Source: Bacteroidetes bacterium UBA3022 (GTDB lineage: Bacteria; Bacteroidota; Bacteroidia; Chitinophagales; BACL12). Taken from it: a stretch of 5,988 nt of DNA. The position numbers and the translations under genes were made by a program. The notes beneath the pieces were generated by a model, which was not told where the DNA came from, searched no databases, and was given only the letters and a program-made list of their open reading frames with translations. Each line of letters begins with the position of its first letter. The stretch's first letter is position 1. This document shows, piece by piece, positions 1 through 5,988 of this stretch. The stretch is from assembly GCA_002346225.1 (NCBI GenBank), contig DDYY01000010.1:1-5988 (forward strand), written 5' to 3'.

Positions 1-120
1 CTGTCCTGCGTGATCAAAAATATACAGGCGGGTATCCTTCCTGCCGTTCAACTCCACTTGCAGGTATACCATGTCCTTCGCAGGATTGGGGAAAACCTCC
101 AGGGTGTTGGCGACCGGCAC
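1..120 (-). other. Start of a type A T9SS C-terminal sorting domain (truncated by window)
   Basis: Residues 1056-1095 of the large minus-strand gene read VANTLEVFPNPAKDMVYLQV and then LYIFDHAGQ. The pattern of a hydrophobic strand, [YF]PNPA, a short loop and a second strand, followed by a strand ending in a small-residue turn, is the usual opening of the roughly 70-90-residue type A sorting domain that directs proteins through the type IX secretion system. The last 30-50 residues should lie to the left of the window. Confidence 0.85.
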
Positions 121-3100
121 AAAATCTTCTGCGTCCACATAGGTTCCCACCCTGAACTGCTGATAGATCAATCCCCCGAAATCGGGTTCATAGTTTTTGA
201 TGATACTTCCGGTGGAAGCATTCTTAACTCTGAAATAACCGGTGCCATCTGAATTGGCCCACCAGGCAATACCGTCTTCATCATAATCCCATACGAACAA
301 TTCGTAACATCCGTCGGGCAGGGAAATGGTGTCTTTATGCACTGTCGAAGCCGTGAAGGATGTCCTGGCAAAAACTTCTTCTCCATTCGAATTGTAGATA
401 AAGACATCGTTCTCATTCGGCTTGGTATTGGTCTTGAATTCCAGAATGAGATCGGCAGGCAGCAATTCCGGAATGGCTACAGAAGATTGCATGGTGTTAT
501 TGGCAGCATACTCGTCTGCTCCCCCGTTTGGCTGACTAATGGTAACGGTAAATGTGCTGCTTTCATCCCACTCATAATCGGGCAGCATCACCTCTTCCCA
601 TTCCATGGGTGCTAACTCACCCGACCAGTTGTAGGCACTTTTATCGGCACCTTCCAGTCCGAATTCAATGTACAGGGAAGTCAGTGTTTGTGCACCTGTA
701 TTCTGTATGCGAATAATGGGATTGCTACAGATGGGGTTCTTTCTGCCCCACATCTGATCACTGCTAGGCGCGATGATGTCTATGACGGCTGCATCCAGAT
801 TGAAGTTAAACGCTCCATAGCTGATGAGCTGGACTTCCGTCTGGTAGTAAGGGAATGAGCCTCCTCCATTCCAGAAATAATCTTCCGCAGCATAATCGAA
901 AGTGTAGGTATTGCCGGGCACCACCTCATCTGTGATGTCAAAATCATAAGTGCCCACCTCGGCGCCGGGGCACCAGTTGGCTCTGTCGTACACCCAGGTT
1001 CCTCCCTGCGGATACACCGGATTCACATCGCAATCGTCTCTCCATACTTCCTGGGTCCACACCACATCGCCATCGATTTTGAAGTAATGCTCCTTGGCGC
1101 AGAACTCCGCACAGTTGGCAGTGCCGCCAAATCCATGTCCTGTTACCCTCGATTTTATCCTGAATGTTTTCGCCAGCGACGATAAGGTCACATCTATCGG
1201 AGGTGTATTGGCATCAAAGGCTTCATCTGTATTATAGCCTTTGTAACCGGTCCACAGGTTTTGCACTTCCATAACTTCCCTGGGTGGCGTGCCCTCAATG
1301 AACCACAGCTCCATATCCAGCAACTCCTGCCAGTTTCCAGCTGCAATGCGCACACTGTCGTGCAGTAGCGGCCTGTAATCGCTCACATCAAAAGTCCATG
1401 TAAAACCATCGCCCAGATCAAGGCCTATACCATAGGGCGTGATGTAGCGGGCCAGTTCATAGCGGTCAATCACTTCATAGGCGGGACCGTAATATTCATA
1501 GAACTCCTGTACAATATCATCTGTATTAGATATATATGTACTATCTACAATTATTCCTTCTTCATTGAATACATAGGTATAATAATCGCCCGGCCAGACC
1601 TGGAAGGTATCAATGCCGACCGTAGGATTCTCGGGATCGAATAAGACCATAGTAAGCGGGTCGTTCATCACCGAATCTATCACCAGCACGGAATCGAGGT
1701 GACTGACAAATTCGCCCTGCTCCCAGATTACATTGGGCCGCAAGGTGCTTTGCTGGGTGTTCCTGAACAATTGCGCAGCGTCGTACATGCGACTGACGGT
1801 TCCTATCATCCCGAGGTCTGCACCGGAGGCTGACGCATCGCTTTCATAGATACTGCCGCCATCATCAAAATGGTAATACAGAAAAAGGTCATCGGCATTC
1901 GGATGCGCGTCATCCAGGTCCTTGTACATATAATCCTGTATGGTCGCCGGATCCAATATGGCATCCCACATAGCAAATTCATCTATATGTCCGAAGTAAG
2001 ACTGCGACCCGCCCCACAGACCTTTGCCTATGCGCATGATGGTGCCGTCTTCCATGGTACGGGTAAACCCGCTACCTGTATGCCATTCCACTCCGTTCTT
2101 GTAAATCTTCATGGTGCCCGCTTCAGCGTCTTTGGTAAACGCCCAGTGGGTCCAGTTGCCTTCGTAGTCTGCCGCAGGAGCAGCCTTGGAAATGCGGTCG
2201 TAGCTTCCGCCTCCGCTGTTACCTGCATCCCAGTAAATCACACCATCTCCCCAGGGACCGTGCACATTCACCACCCTGTTGGCAGCGGCATCCCGTATTT
2301 CGAAAGTGGTACCGCTTTGTGGTTGAAACTCAGGGTCGCCGTAACTCCACCACGATACAGTCAGCTGACCATCGAGGGCTGCAAAGGGCGTTCCATCTAC
2401 TGCCGCATACACCGGATTCCATACATCCAGGTACCTGTCGCCGCCACGGGTGAATAAGCTTCTGTTAACGCCAATATCTGTCGCTTCCAGCCAGGTGCTT
2501 TCGCCCGCAGCCGGATTTTGAAAAGTCACTTCCACTACAATATTGGAAACCCCATCCCACACAAATGGCGTGGTAAAAGGTACACTGGCCCAGGTGCTCA
2601 GCATCGGCACAACATCGCTGTTGTATACTTCTGTCCAAAAGGGCGATTCAAATTGCAGACCGCTTTCCGTCGCCGCCGTAGGCGCCATTCTGATGTGCAG
2701 GTTTTCCAATACAGAACCCACTTCCAGCAGATGCACCTGCAGTCCGGTGATATTGCCCGCTACCAGCCCTGCGTCTGTTAATTCTTCCGCTGTCCAGATA
2801 AACTGCGCCCTTCCGGCAGGTTGCGCAGCACCCAATGGAAAATCAACGGAAGCAGTGCCTTCTCCTATCTGGTAGGCATTGTAGCTGAGGGTATCATCAT
2901 ACACTGTATTGTACAGCCAGCTGGCAGTATAAACATAAGTAGGACTGCTGCTGTAAGCATAGGTGGGAAAGCTTTCACCATTCACTTCATAATTGGCATG
3001 TGTGAGCAGGTTGCTGTCCAGCACACCGGTATGGTCGTATAAGTAGGTATAAGTCAGGTAATCCCATTCTCCGCAGGCGGGAACTTGCGCGGGATTGCAC

Positions 3101-3285
3101 TTCAGGGTATACTTCATCAGTATCTTCTCCACTTCAATATCCAGCGAAGGCATTTCGAACCATGCATCCTGCACAGAGCCGAAGGTAAACGTCTGCACCT
3201 TGATGGTATCACCGGGTCCTGCCATGGCAGTCAGTGCAGTAGAAAAAACAATACAGAGAGCGATAAGAGATTGCAAGTGGCGCAT
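1..3285 (-). CDS. Secreted PNGase F-like protein with internal LamG insert and T9SS sorting domain (3' end missing)
   Basis: The frame is open for 1095 codons from ATG at 3285 to the window edge; the stop lies outside. Residues 1-22 form a signal peptide (hydrophobic LIALCIVFSTAL, likely cut after AMA). Residues 27-85 match the start of the PNGase F N-domain, including C63, C71 and CGEWD with D75 at the place of catalytic Asp60. The fold resumes near 605 with RYITPYGIG, and the C-domain (about 695-830) carries NCAEFC with E727 at the place of Glu206, then C752 and DRANWCPG (R768, C772). Without the insert about 300 residues remain, close to mature PNGase F (about 314). Between the halves lie a beta-sandwich region (about 140-258) and a LamG-like domain (about 300-475). 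After the catalytic region come a CARDB/Ig-like domain (about 832-935), a beta domain (938-1050) and VFPNPAKD, the start of a type A T9SS sorting domain. PNGase F releases N-glycans from asparagine; activity here is inferred, and the Glu118 position is G650. It probably acts outside the cell or on its surface. Confidence 0.9.
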   Translation of the reverse strand, partial: MRHLQSLIALCIVFSTALTAMAGPGDTIKVQTFTFGSVQDAWFEMPSLDIEVEKILMKYTLKCNPAQVPACGEWDYLTYTYLYDHTGVLDSNLLTHANYEVNGESFPTYAYSSSPTYVYTASWLYNTVYDDTLSYNAYQIGEGTASVDFPLGAAQPAGRAQFIWTAEELTDAGLVAGNITGLQVHLLEVGSVLENLHIRMAPTAATESGLQFESPFWTEVYNSDVVPMLSTWASVPFTTPFVWDGVSNIVVEVTFQNPAAGESTWLEATDIGVNRSLFTRGGDRYLDVWNPVYAAVDGTPFAALDGQLTVSWWSYGDPEFQPQSGTTFEIRDAAANRVVNVHGPWGDGVIYWDAGNSGGGSYDRISKAAPAADYEGNWTHWAFTKDAEAGTMKIYKNGVEWHTGSGFTRTMEDGTIMRIGKGLWGGSQSYFGHIDEFAMWDAILDPATIQDYMYKDLDDAHPNADDLFLYYHFDDGGSIYESDASASGADLGMIGTVSRMYDAAQLFRNTQQSTLRPNVIWEQGEFVSHLDSVLVIDSVMNDPLTMVLFDPENPTVGIDTFQVWPGDYYTYVFNEEGIIVDSTYISNTDDIVQEFYEYYGPAYEVIDRYELARYITPYGIGLDLGDGFTWTFDVSDYRPLLHDSVRIAAGNWQELLDMELWFIEGTPPREVMEVQNLWTGYKGYNTDEAFDANTPPIDVTLSSLAKTFRIKSRVTGHGFGGTANCAEFCAKEHYFKIDGDVVWTQEVWRDDCDVNPVYPQGGTWVYDRANWCPGAEVGTYDFDITDEVVPGNTYTFDYAAEDYFWNGGGSFPYYQTEVQLISYGAFNFNLDAAVIDIIAPSSDQMWGRKNPICSNPIIRIQNTGAQTLTSLYIEFGLEGADKSAYNWSGELAPMEWEEVMLPDYEWDESSTFTVTISQPNGGADEYAANNTMQSSVAIPELLPADLILEFKTNTKPNENDVFIYNSNGEEVFARTSFTASTVHKDTISLPDGCYELFVWDYDEDGIAWWANSDGTGYFRVKNASTGSIIKNYEPDFGGLIYQQFRVGTYVDAEDFVPVANTLEVFPNPAKDMVYLQVELNGRKDTRLYIFDHAGQ
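1486..3033 (-). other. Insert splitting the PNGase F N-domain (beta-sandwich plus LamG-like region)
   Basis: This covers roughly residues 85-600 of the large minus-strand gene; the limits are approximate. Classical PNGase F has only about ten residues between the strand after catalytic Asp60 and the ITPYW strand. Here about 510 residues intervene. Residues 140-258 (FIWTAEELTDAGLVAGNITG through WDGVSNIVVEVTF) resemble a beta-sandwich segment often seen in secreted Bacteroidota proteins. Residues 300-475 resemble a LamG/concanavalin-like lectin fold, with LDGQLTVSWWSYG, GNWTHWAFTKD, KIYKNGVEW, MRIGKG and GHIDEFAMWDAIL in the order expected for that fold. Residues 480-600 form an acidic, tyrosine-rich linker of unknown role. 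Glycan or protein binding by the LamG-like part is an inference. Confidence 0.75.
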
Positions 3286-3306
3286 GGAATATAGGTTGTT
3301 GGTCGA

Positions 3307-3314
3307 CAAATATA
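3307..3314 (-). promoter_or_regulatory. Putative -7 box (TATATTTG) for the PNGase F-like gene
   Basis: Read on the minus strand this is TATATTTG, an exact match to the Bacteroidota -7 consensus TAnnTTTG. It ends 21 bases before the ATG at 3285, which would give a leader of roughly 15 bases. No clear TTG is seen 17-23 bases upstream, so the -33 half is weak or absent. No Shine-Dalgarno sequence precedes the ATG, as is usual in this phylum. Confidence 0.5.
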
Positions 3315-3328
3315 GGGAAGTTGTCCCT
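3314..3328. repeat. Short inverted repeat between divergent promoters
   Basis: AGGGA-agttg-TCCCT is a 5-bp perfect dyad with a 5-base centre. It abuts the minus-strand -7 box and overlaps the candidate -33 elements of the plus-strand promoter, a position where a bound protein could affect both genes. At this length it could easily be chance; no regulator is identified. Confidence 0.25.
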
Positions 3329-3354
3329 TGAATCGGTCATATGGCCTACCTTTG
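3321..3354 (+). promoter_or_regulatory. Putative Bacteroidota promoter for the lolD-like gene
   Basis: TACCTTTG at 3347-3354 matches the -7 consensus TAnnTTTG exactly. Candidate -33 TTG triplets lie at 3321-3323 (gap 23) and 3328-3330 (gap 16), both at or just beyond the edge of the usual 17-23 range. The box ends only six bases before the ATG at 3361, so transcription probably starts at or next to the start codon. Confidence 0.6.
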
Positions 3355-3360
3355 ACACCC

Positions 3361-4011
3361 ATGATACAGGCACGGCAACTATCGAAATCCTACGGCAACC
3401 TGCAAGTGCTGCGGCAGCTCGATATCGATGTGGCAGCAGGTGAAGTCATCAGCATTGTAGGTGCCAGCGGTGCCGGTAAAAGCACCCTACTGCATATCCT
3501 GGGAACCCTCGACCACCCGGACAGTGGCAACGTAAACATCGGTGGTGAAAACCCCTTTGTAAAATCTTCGAAAGAACTGGCGCGTTTCCGCAACCGCACC
3601 ATCGGTTTTGTTTTTCAGTTTCATCATCTGCTACCCGAATTCACTGCGCTGGAAAATGTATGCATTCCAGGTATGATTGCGGGCACGGATTCCGATACAC
3701 TGACGCAAAAAGCCTCCGAGCTGCTCGATTTTCTGGGACTGTCGGAAAGAGCTACACATAAACCCGCTCAGCTTTCGGGCGGAGAGCAGCAACGCGTGGC
3801 AGCAGCGCGTGCCCTCATCAATAATCCTGCGGTGATACTGGCCGACGAACCTTCGGGCAACCTCGACACCCACAACTCCCGAGAGCTGCATAAACTGTTC
3901 TTCTCGCTGCGCGAAAAATTCGGACAAACCTTCATTATCGCCACCCACAATGAAGAGCTCGCCGTCATGGCCGACCGCCGACTGGAGATGAAAGACGGCC
4001 GACTGGTCTAG
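3361..4011 (+). CDS. lolD: LolD-type ABC transporter ATP-binding protein
   Basis: The 216-residue product is a complete ABC ATPase of typical LolD length. In order it shows Walker A GASGAGKST (34-42), Q-loop Q86, signature LSGGEQQRVA (138-147), Walker B VILADEP (158-164), D-loop GNLD (166-169) and switch histidine H196. The stretch FQFHHLLPEFTALENV (85-100) closely matches the LolD-specific region after the Q-loop, and the end LEMKDGRLV resembles that of E. coli LolD. In the LolCDE complex LolD hydrolyses ATP at the inner membrane to pass lipoproteins to LolA. No lolC/lolE-like permease is adjacent; the next gene has no MacB/LolC-like periplasmic domain. The start is set at ATG 3361, because the frame can be extended to a TTG at 3328 only by translating through the promoter box, and because family members begin at about MIQARQLSKSYG. 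A related MacB/FtsE-type exporter role cannot be fully excluded. Confidence 0.92.
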   Translation: MIQARQLSKSYGNLQVLRQLDIDVAAGEVISIVGASGAGKSTLLHILGTLDHPDSGNVNIGGENPFVKSSKELARFRNRTIGFVFQFHHLLPEFTALENVCIPGMIAGTDSDTLTQKASELLDFLGLSERATHKPAQLSGGEQQRVAAARALINNPAVILADEPSGNLDTHNSRELHKLFFSLREKFGQTFIIATHNEELAVMADRRLEMKDGRLV

Positions 4012-4028
4012 CATAAAAGACCTTTCCG

Positions 4029-4060
4029 TTGGGCAGTACCATATTATGCTTCTATCTTTG
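4029..4060 (+). promoter_or_regulatory. Putative Bacteroidota promoter for the five-helix membrane protein gene
   Basis: TTG at 4029-4031, a 21-base gap, then TATCTTTG at 4053-4060: both halves fit the consensus TTG-N17-23-TAnnTTTG. The box ends five bases before the ATG at 4066. This is the best promoter match in the window and suggests the downstream gene can be transcribed independently of lolD. Confidence 0.65.
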
Positions 4061-4065
4061 TGCCA

Positions 4066-4731
4066 ATGCCACTCCTCGAGTACATCTTCTACATGGGTGT
4101 AATAATCATAGTATTTACATCTGCATGGAAAATACTGGCCACCATTATCAGCTCTCTGCTGAAAGACCTGGGCATCAGCAAAGATTTTTCTTTTCTGTTC
4201 TTTAAGACTGTGAGCTATTACCTGCTGGTATCCATCACTGCCTTAAAAACGGCACAGCAAATGGAAAGTGCCCATTCGGTTGTAGCCGTGGTGTACGCCA
4301 TTGCAGGCACCTTCATTATCTACACCACCATTGCTGCCAACCTGGAAAAAAATCGCTGGCGTGCGGTCATGAATTTCGAAAGAAAGCGAATCCGCGTGAT
4401 GCGTTACGATGGCTACCTGCTCATGGCCTGCATCCTGCTGTTTATTTTCACCCTGATTCAACCCGTGATTGCAGACACGCCCATGCACAACTGGATACTT
4501 ACCACCATTCGCAAAATATACACCTTCCCTGTCCTGCAGTTCTTCATAGCTATATTCGCTTTCTTTTATATGATAAATTTAATTTTTAAAGGACTGCGCG
4601 CTACAGATACCGTTTTGCAAACCATCTTCAAACGCAAACCGGTCAACACTACCACCCCCGACAGCGATGGTAACTACACCGTATATACGGATTATGAGGA
4701 AGTGGATACGGATAATACCGACAACAAATAA
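4066..4731 (+). CDS. Hypothetical integral membrane protein, about five transmembrane helices
   Basis: I do not recognise a family for this 221-residue protein. Hydrophobic segments lie at about 5-27, 41-60, 71-91, 115-136 and 153-174. A basic stretch, including FERKRIRVMRYDG (104-116), lies between the third and fourth helices and is probably cytoplasmic. By the positive-inside rule, together with RNRW-like and KR-rich flanks (FKRK at 188-191), the C-terminus would be on the opposite side or cytoplasmic depending on whether all five segments span. The tail (199-220) is polar and acidic (DSDGNYTVYTDYEEVDTDN). No catalytic or transport motif is seen. ATG 4066 is chosen because a GTG at 4060 overlaps the last base of the promoter box. 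The gene ends in TAA followed directly by a second TAA. It lies 54 bp after lolD and 31 bp before the propeller gene, but it is not recognisably a Lol permease. Confidence 0.85.
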   Translation: MPLLEYIFYMGVIIIVFTSAWKILATIISSLLKDLGISKDFSFLFFKTVSYYLLVSITALKTAQQMESAHSVVAVVYAIAGTFIIYTTIAANLEKNRWRAVMNFERKRIRVMRYDGYLLMACILLFIFTLIQPVIADTPMHNWILTTIRKIYTFPVLQFFIAIFAFFYMINLIFKGLRATDTVLQTIFKRKPVNTTTPDSDGNYTVYTDYEEVDTDNTDNK

Positions 4732-4762
4732 TAAGCGCCTGCCATCTTCGTTTTTGCTACGC

Positions 4763-5988
4763 ATGCGCTCGTACAGCCATTTCTTCCTTCTCCTGACGCT
4801 GCTTCCCTTCTCCGCTTTGGGTCAGGATATCCAGTGGGCTTCAGCTGTGAAACGTTTCAGTACCGAATACAGCCGCACCGCCTACAGCGCCAAACAGGTA
4901 TTGGGTAAACCCGACAAGTTGCCGGCAACAGGAGAAAGCCCCGTGGCGTGGGCACCTTCCACTATGGACAATCCCAATGGAGAATTCATCCATGTGGCAT
5001 TCGAAAACCCCATGCGCATACGGCAAGTGGTGGTGGGTGAAAGCAATAATCCGGGTGCCATCGCCGAAGTTATCCTGATAGATGTCAATGGTAAAAAACA
5101 CACGGTGTTCGAGCGCACACATGGTGCAGCCATCATGACTTCCGGTGGCGGATTGTGGCATACTCTTTTCGAACTGACCGACTACGAGGTGAAAGAGGTA
5201 AAGGTCCTGCTCAACACCCGCGCCATTGCCGGTATGAATCAGATAGATTGCATTGGCATCAGCGCCAGCGACACCCCTTATTCCTTAACGGTAGACGCCG
5301 TGGTGCAGGACACGCCCTTGCCTCCGGCCGAAAATCTCGGTCCGATGGTCAATTCCCGCGCCGATGATATGCTGCCATTGGTGTCCCCCGATGGCTCTAC
5401 CCTCTACTTTGCCAGAAAGCGACATCCCGAAAATATAGGGGAAGAAAAACGCGACGACATCTGGTATTCCACCCTGCAGCCCGATGGCTCCTGGGGACCA
5501 GCGCAACACATGGATGCACCGCTCAACAACGAATACCACAACTACGTAGCTTGGGTGAGTCCCGATGGGAACACGCTATTATTGGCCAATGACTACCGCA
5601 ATCCCAAAGCCGGCCAACAGGTATCCATCTCCCGACGCGCTGCCGGAAGCTGGAGTTTCCCGCAGACATTACCCGTCAATGACATGTACAACAGGAACGA
5701 ATTTTCGTGCTACCACATGAACACCGAAGGCAATGTATTGCTGCTGGCAATTGAGCGCGGCGATACCCAAGGAGACATGGATATCTATGTCAGCTTCAAG
5801 CGCCCCAGCAATGCCTGGACCAAACCCATGAACATTGGCAATACCGTCAATACAGTCGGTACGGAAGGCTCTGTATTTCTCGCAGCCGACAACAAGACCA
5901 TCTACTTCGCATCCAATGGCCACAGTGGCTATGGCGGCTTCGATATGTTCATGTCGAAACGACTCGATAACACCTGGACCAACTGGAG
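4763..5988 (+). CDS. Exported PD40 beta-propeller protein with discoidin-like N-terminal region (3' end missing)
   Basis: The frame is open from ATG 4763 to the window edge, giving 408 residues without a stop. Residues 1-20 form a signal peptide (SHFFLLLTLLPFSALG, likely cut before QD). Residues 23-170 begin WASAVKRFSTEYSRTAYSAK, followed by QVLGKPDKLP, and contain FIHVAFENPMRIRQVVVGES. This looks like a discoidin/F5-8-type beta-sandwich of the kind that precedes propeller repeats in Bacteroidota envelope proteins. From about 195 come PD40/TolB-like blades with motifs SPDGSTLYFA (208), SPDGNTLLLA (266), NTEGNVLLLA (320) and AADNKTIYFA (374), spaced 54-58 residues. Such proteins often end in an OmpA peptidoglycan-binding domain, but that part is outside the window, so OmpA-family membership is an inference. 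It is probably periplasmic or tied to the outer membrane. A weak CGTTTTTG lies six bases before the ATG; co-transcription with the upstream gene (31-bp gap) is equally possible. Confidence 0.88.
   Translation, partial: MRSYSHFFLLLTLLPFSALGQDIQWASAVKRFSTEYSRTAYSAKQVLGKPDKLPATGESPVAWAPSTMDNPNGEFIHVAFENPMRIRQVVVGESNNPGAIAEVILIDVNGKKHTVFERTHGAAIMTSGGGLWHTLFELTDYEVKEVKVLLNTRAIAGMNQIDCIGISASDTPYSLTVDAVVQDTPLPPAENLGPMVNSRADDMLPLVSPDGSTLYFARKRHPENIGEEKRDDIWYSTLQPDGSWGPAQHMDAPLNNEYHNYVAWVSPDGNTLLLANDYRNPKAGQQVSISRRAAGSWSFPQTLPVNDMYNRNEFSCYHMNTEGNVLLLAIERGDTQGDMDIYVSFKRPSNAWTKPMNIGNTVNTVGTEGSVFLAADNKTIYFASNGHSGYGGFDMFMSKRLDNTWTNW

Noticed and set aside
1870..2457. Open frame of 195 codons on the plus strand
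   Set aside because: It lies wholly antisense to the LamG-coding part of the minus-strand gene, and its translation has no domain-like pattern, while the minus frame is continuous and clearly domain-rich.
3328..3360. Upstream TTG start extending the lolD frame by 11 residues
   Set aside because: The extension translates through the TACCTTTG promoter box and adds residues absent from the family; ATG 3361 gives the standard LolD N-terminus.
3631..4014. Open frame of 127 codons on the minus strand opposite lolD
   Set aside because: It is antisense to conserved ABC motifs, has no promoter box, and looks like a by-product of codon bias in the real gene.
4060..4065. GTG start two codons upstream of ATG 4066
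   Set aside because: Its G is the last base of the TATCTTTG -7 box, so it would lie at or before the transcription start.
4012..4065. Possible terminator after lolD
   Set aside because: I found no stable GC-rich hairpin followed by a T-run in this gap.
4749..4756. CGTTTTTG as a promoter box for the PD40 protein gene
   Set aside because: It lacks the TA of the consensus and has no TTG at the right distance upstream; kept only as a weak remark.
4841..5161. Minus-strand open frames opposite the PD40 protein gene
   Set aside because: The plus frame has a signal peptide and regularly spaced PD40 motifs; the antisense translations are rich in Cys and His without structure.
1..5988. Mobile elements, CRISPR arrays, tRNA or rRNA genes
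   Set aside because: No terminal inverted repeats, transposase motifs, regularly spaced direct repeats or RNA-like conserved segments were seen on either strand.

Overview
The window looks like chromosomal DNA from a member of the Bacteroidota, probably a Chitinophagales/Saprospirales- or Flavobacteriales-like lineage of medium GC. Three things point there: a cut-off C-terminal domain of type IX secretion (T9SS) style in the left-hand gene, promoter boxes matching the Bacteroidota consensus TAnnTTTG just upstream of start codons, and an exported PD40-repeat protein of a kind common in this phylum. The lineage is inferred from these traits, not from a marker gene.

Layout: positions 1-3285 (minus strand) hold one uninterrupted reading frame of 1095 codons that runs off the left edge. 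It encodes a large secreted protein built on a peptide-N-glycosidase F (PNGase F) fold. The fold is split by about 510 residues containing a beta-sandwich region and a LamG/concanavalin-like domain; further beta domains and the start of a T9SS sorting domain follow. A 75-bp divergent intergenic region (3286-3360) carries a TAnnTTTG box facing each way. On the plus strand follow a LolD-type ABC ATPase (3361-4011), an unrecognised five-helix membrane protein (4066-4731) and the first 408 codons of an exported PD40 beta-propeller protein (4763 to the right edge). These three genes are co-directional with gaps of 54 and 31 bp, but the membrane-protein gene has its own good promoter, so they need not form a single operon.

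The products share a cell-envelope theme: a probably surface-delivered glycan-active or glycan-binding protein, an ATPase for lipoprotein release to the outer membrane, an inner-membrane protein and an exported propeller protein that may end in an OmpA domain outside the window. No direct functional link between them is visible. No RNA gene, mobile element, CRISPR array or origin was found. The most notable items are the split PNGase F fold with altered active-site positions and the repeated promoter-to-start spacing suggesting very short or absent 5' leaders.
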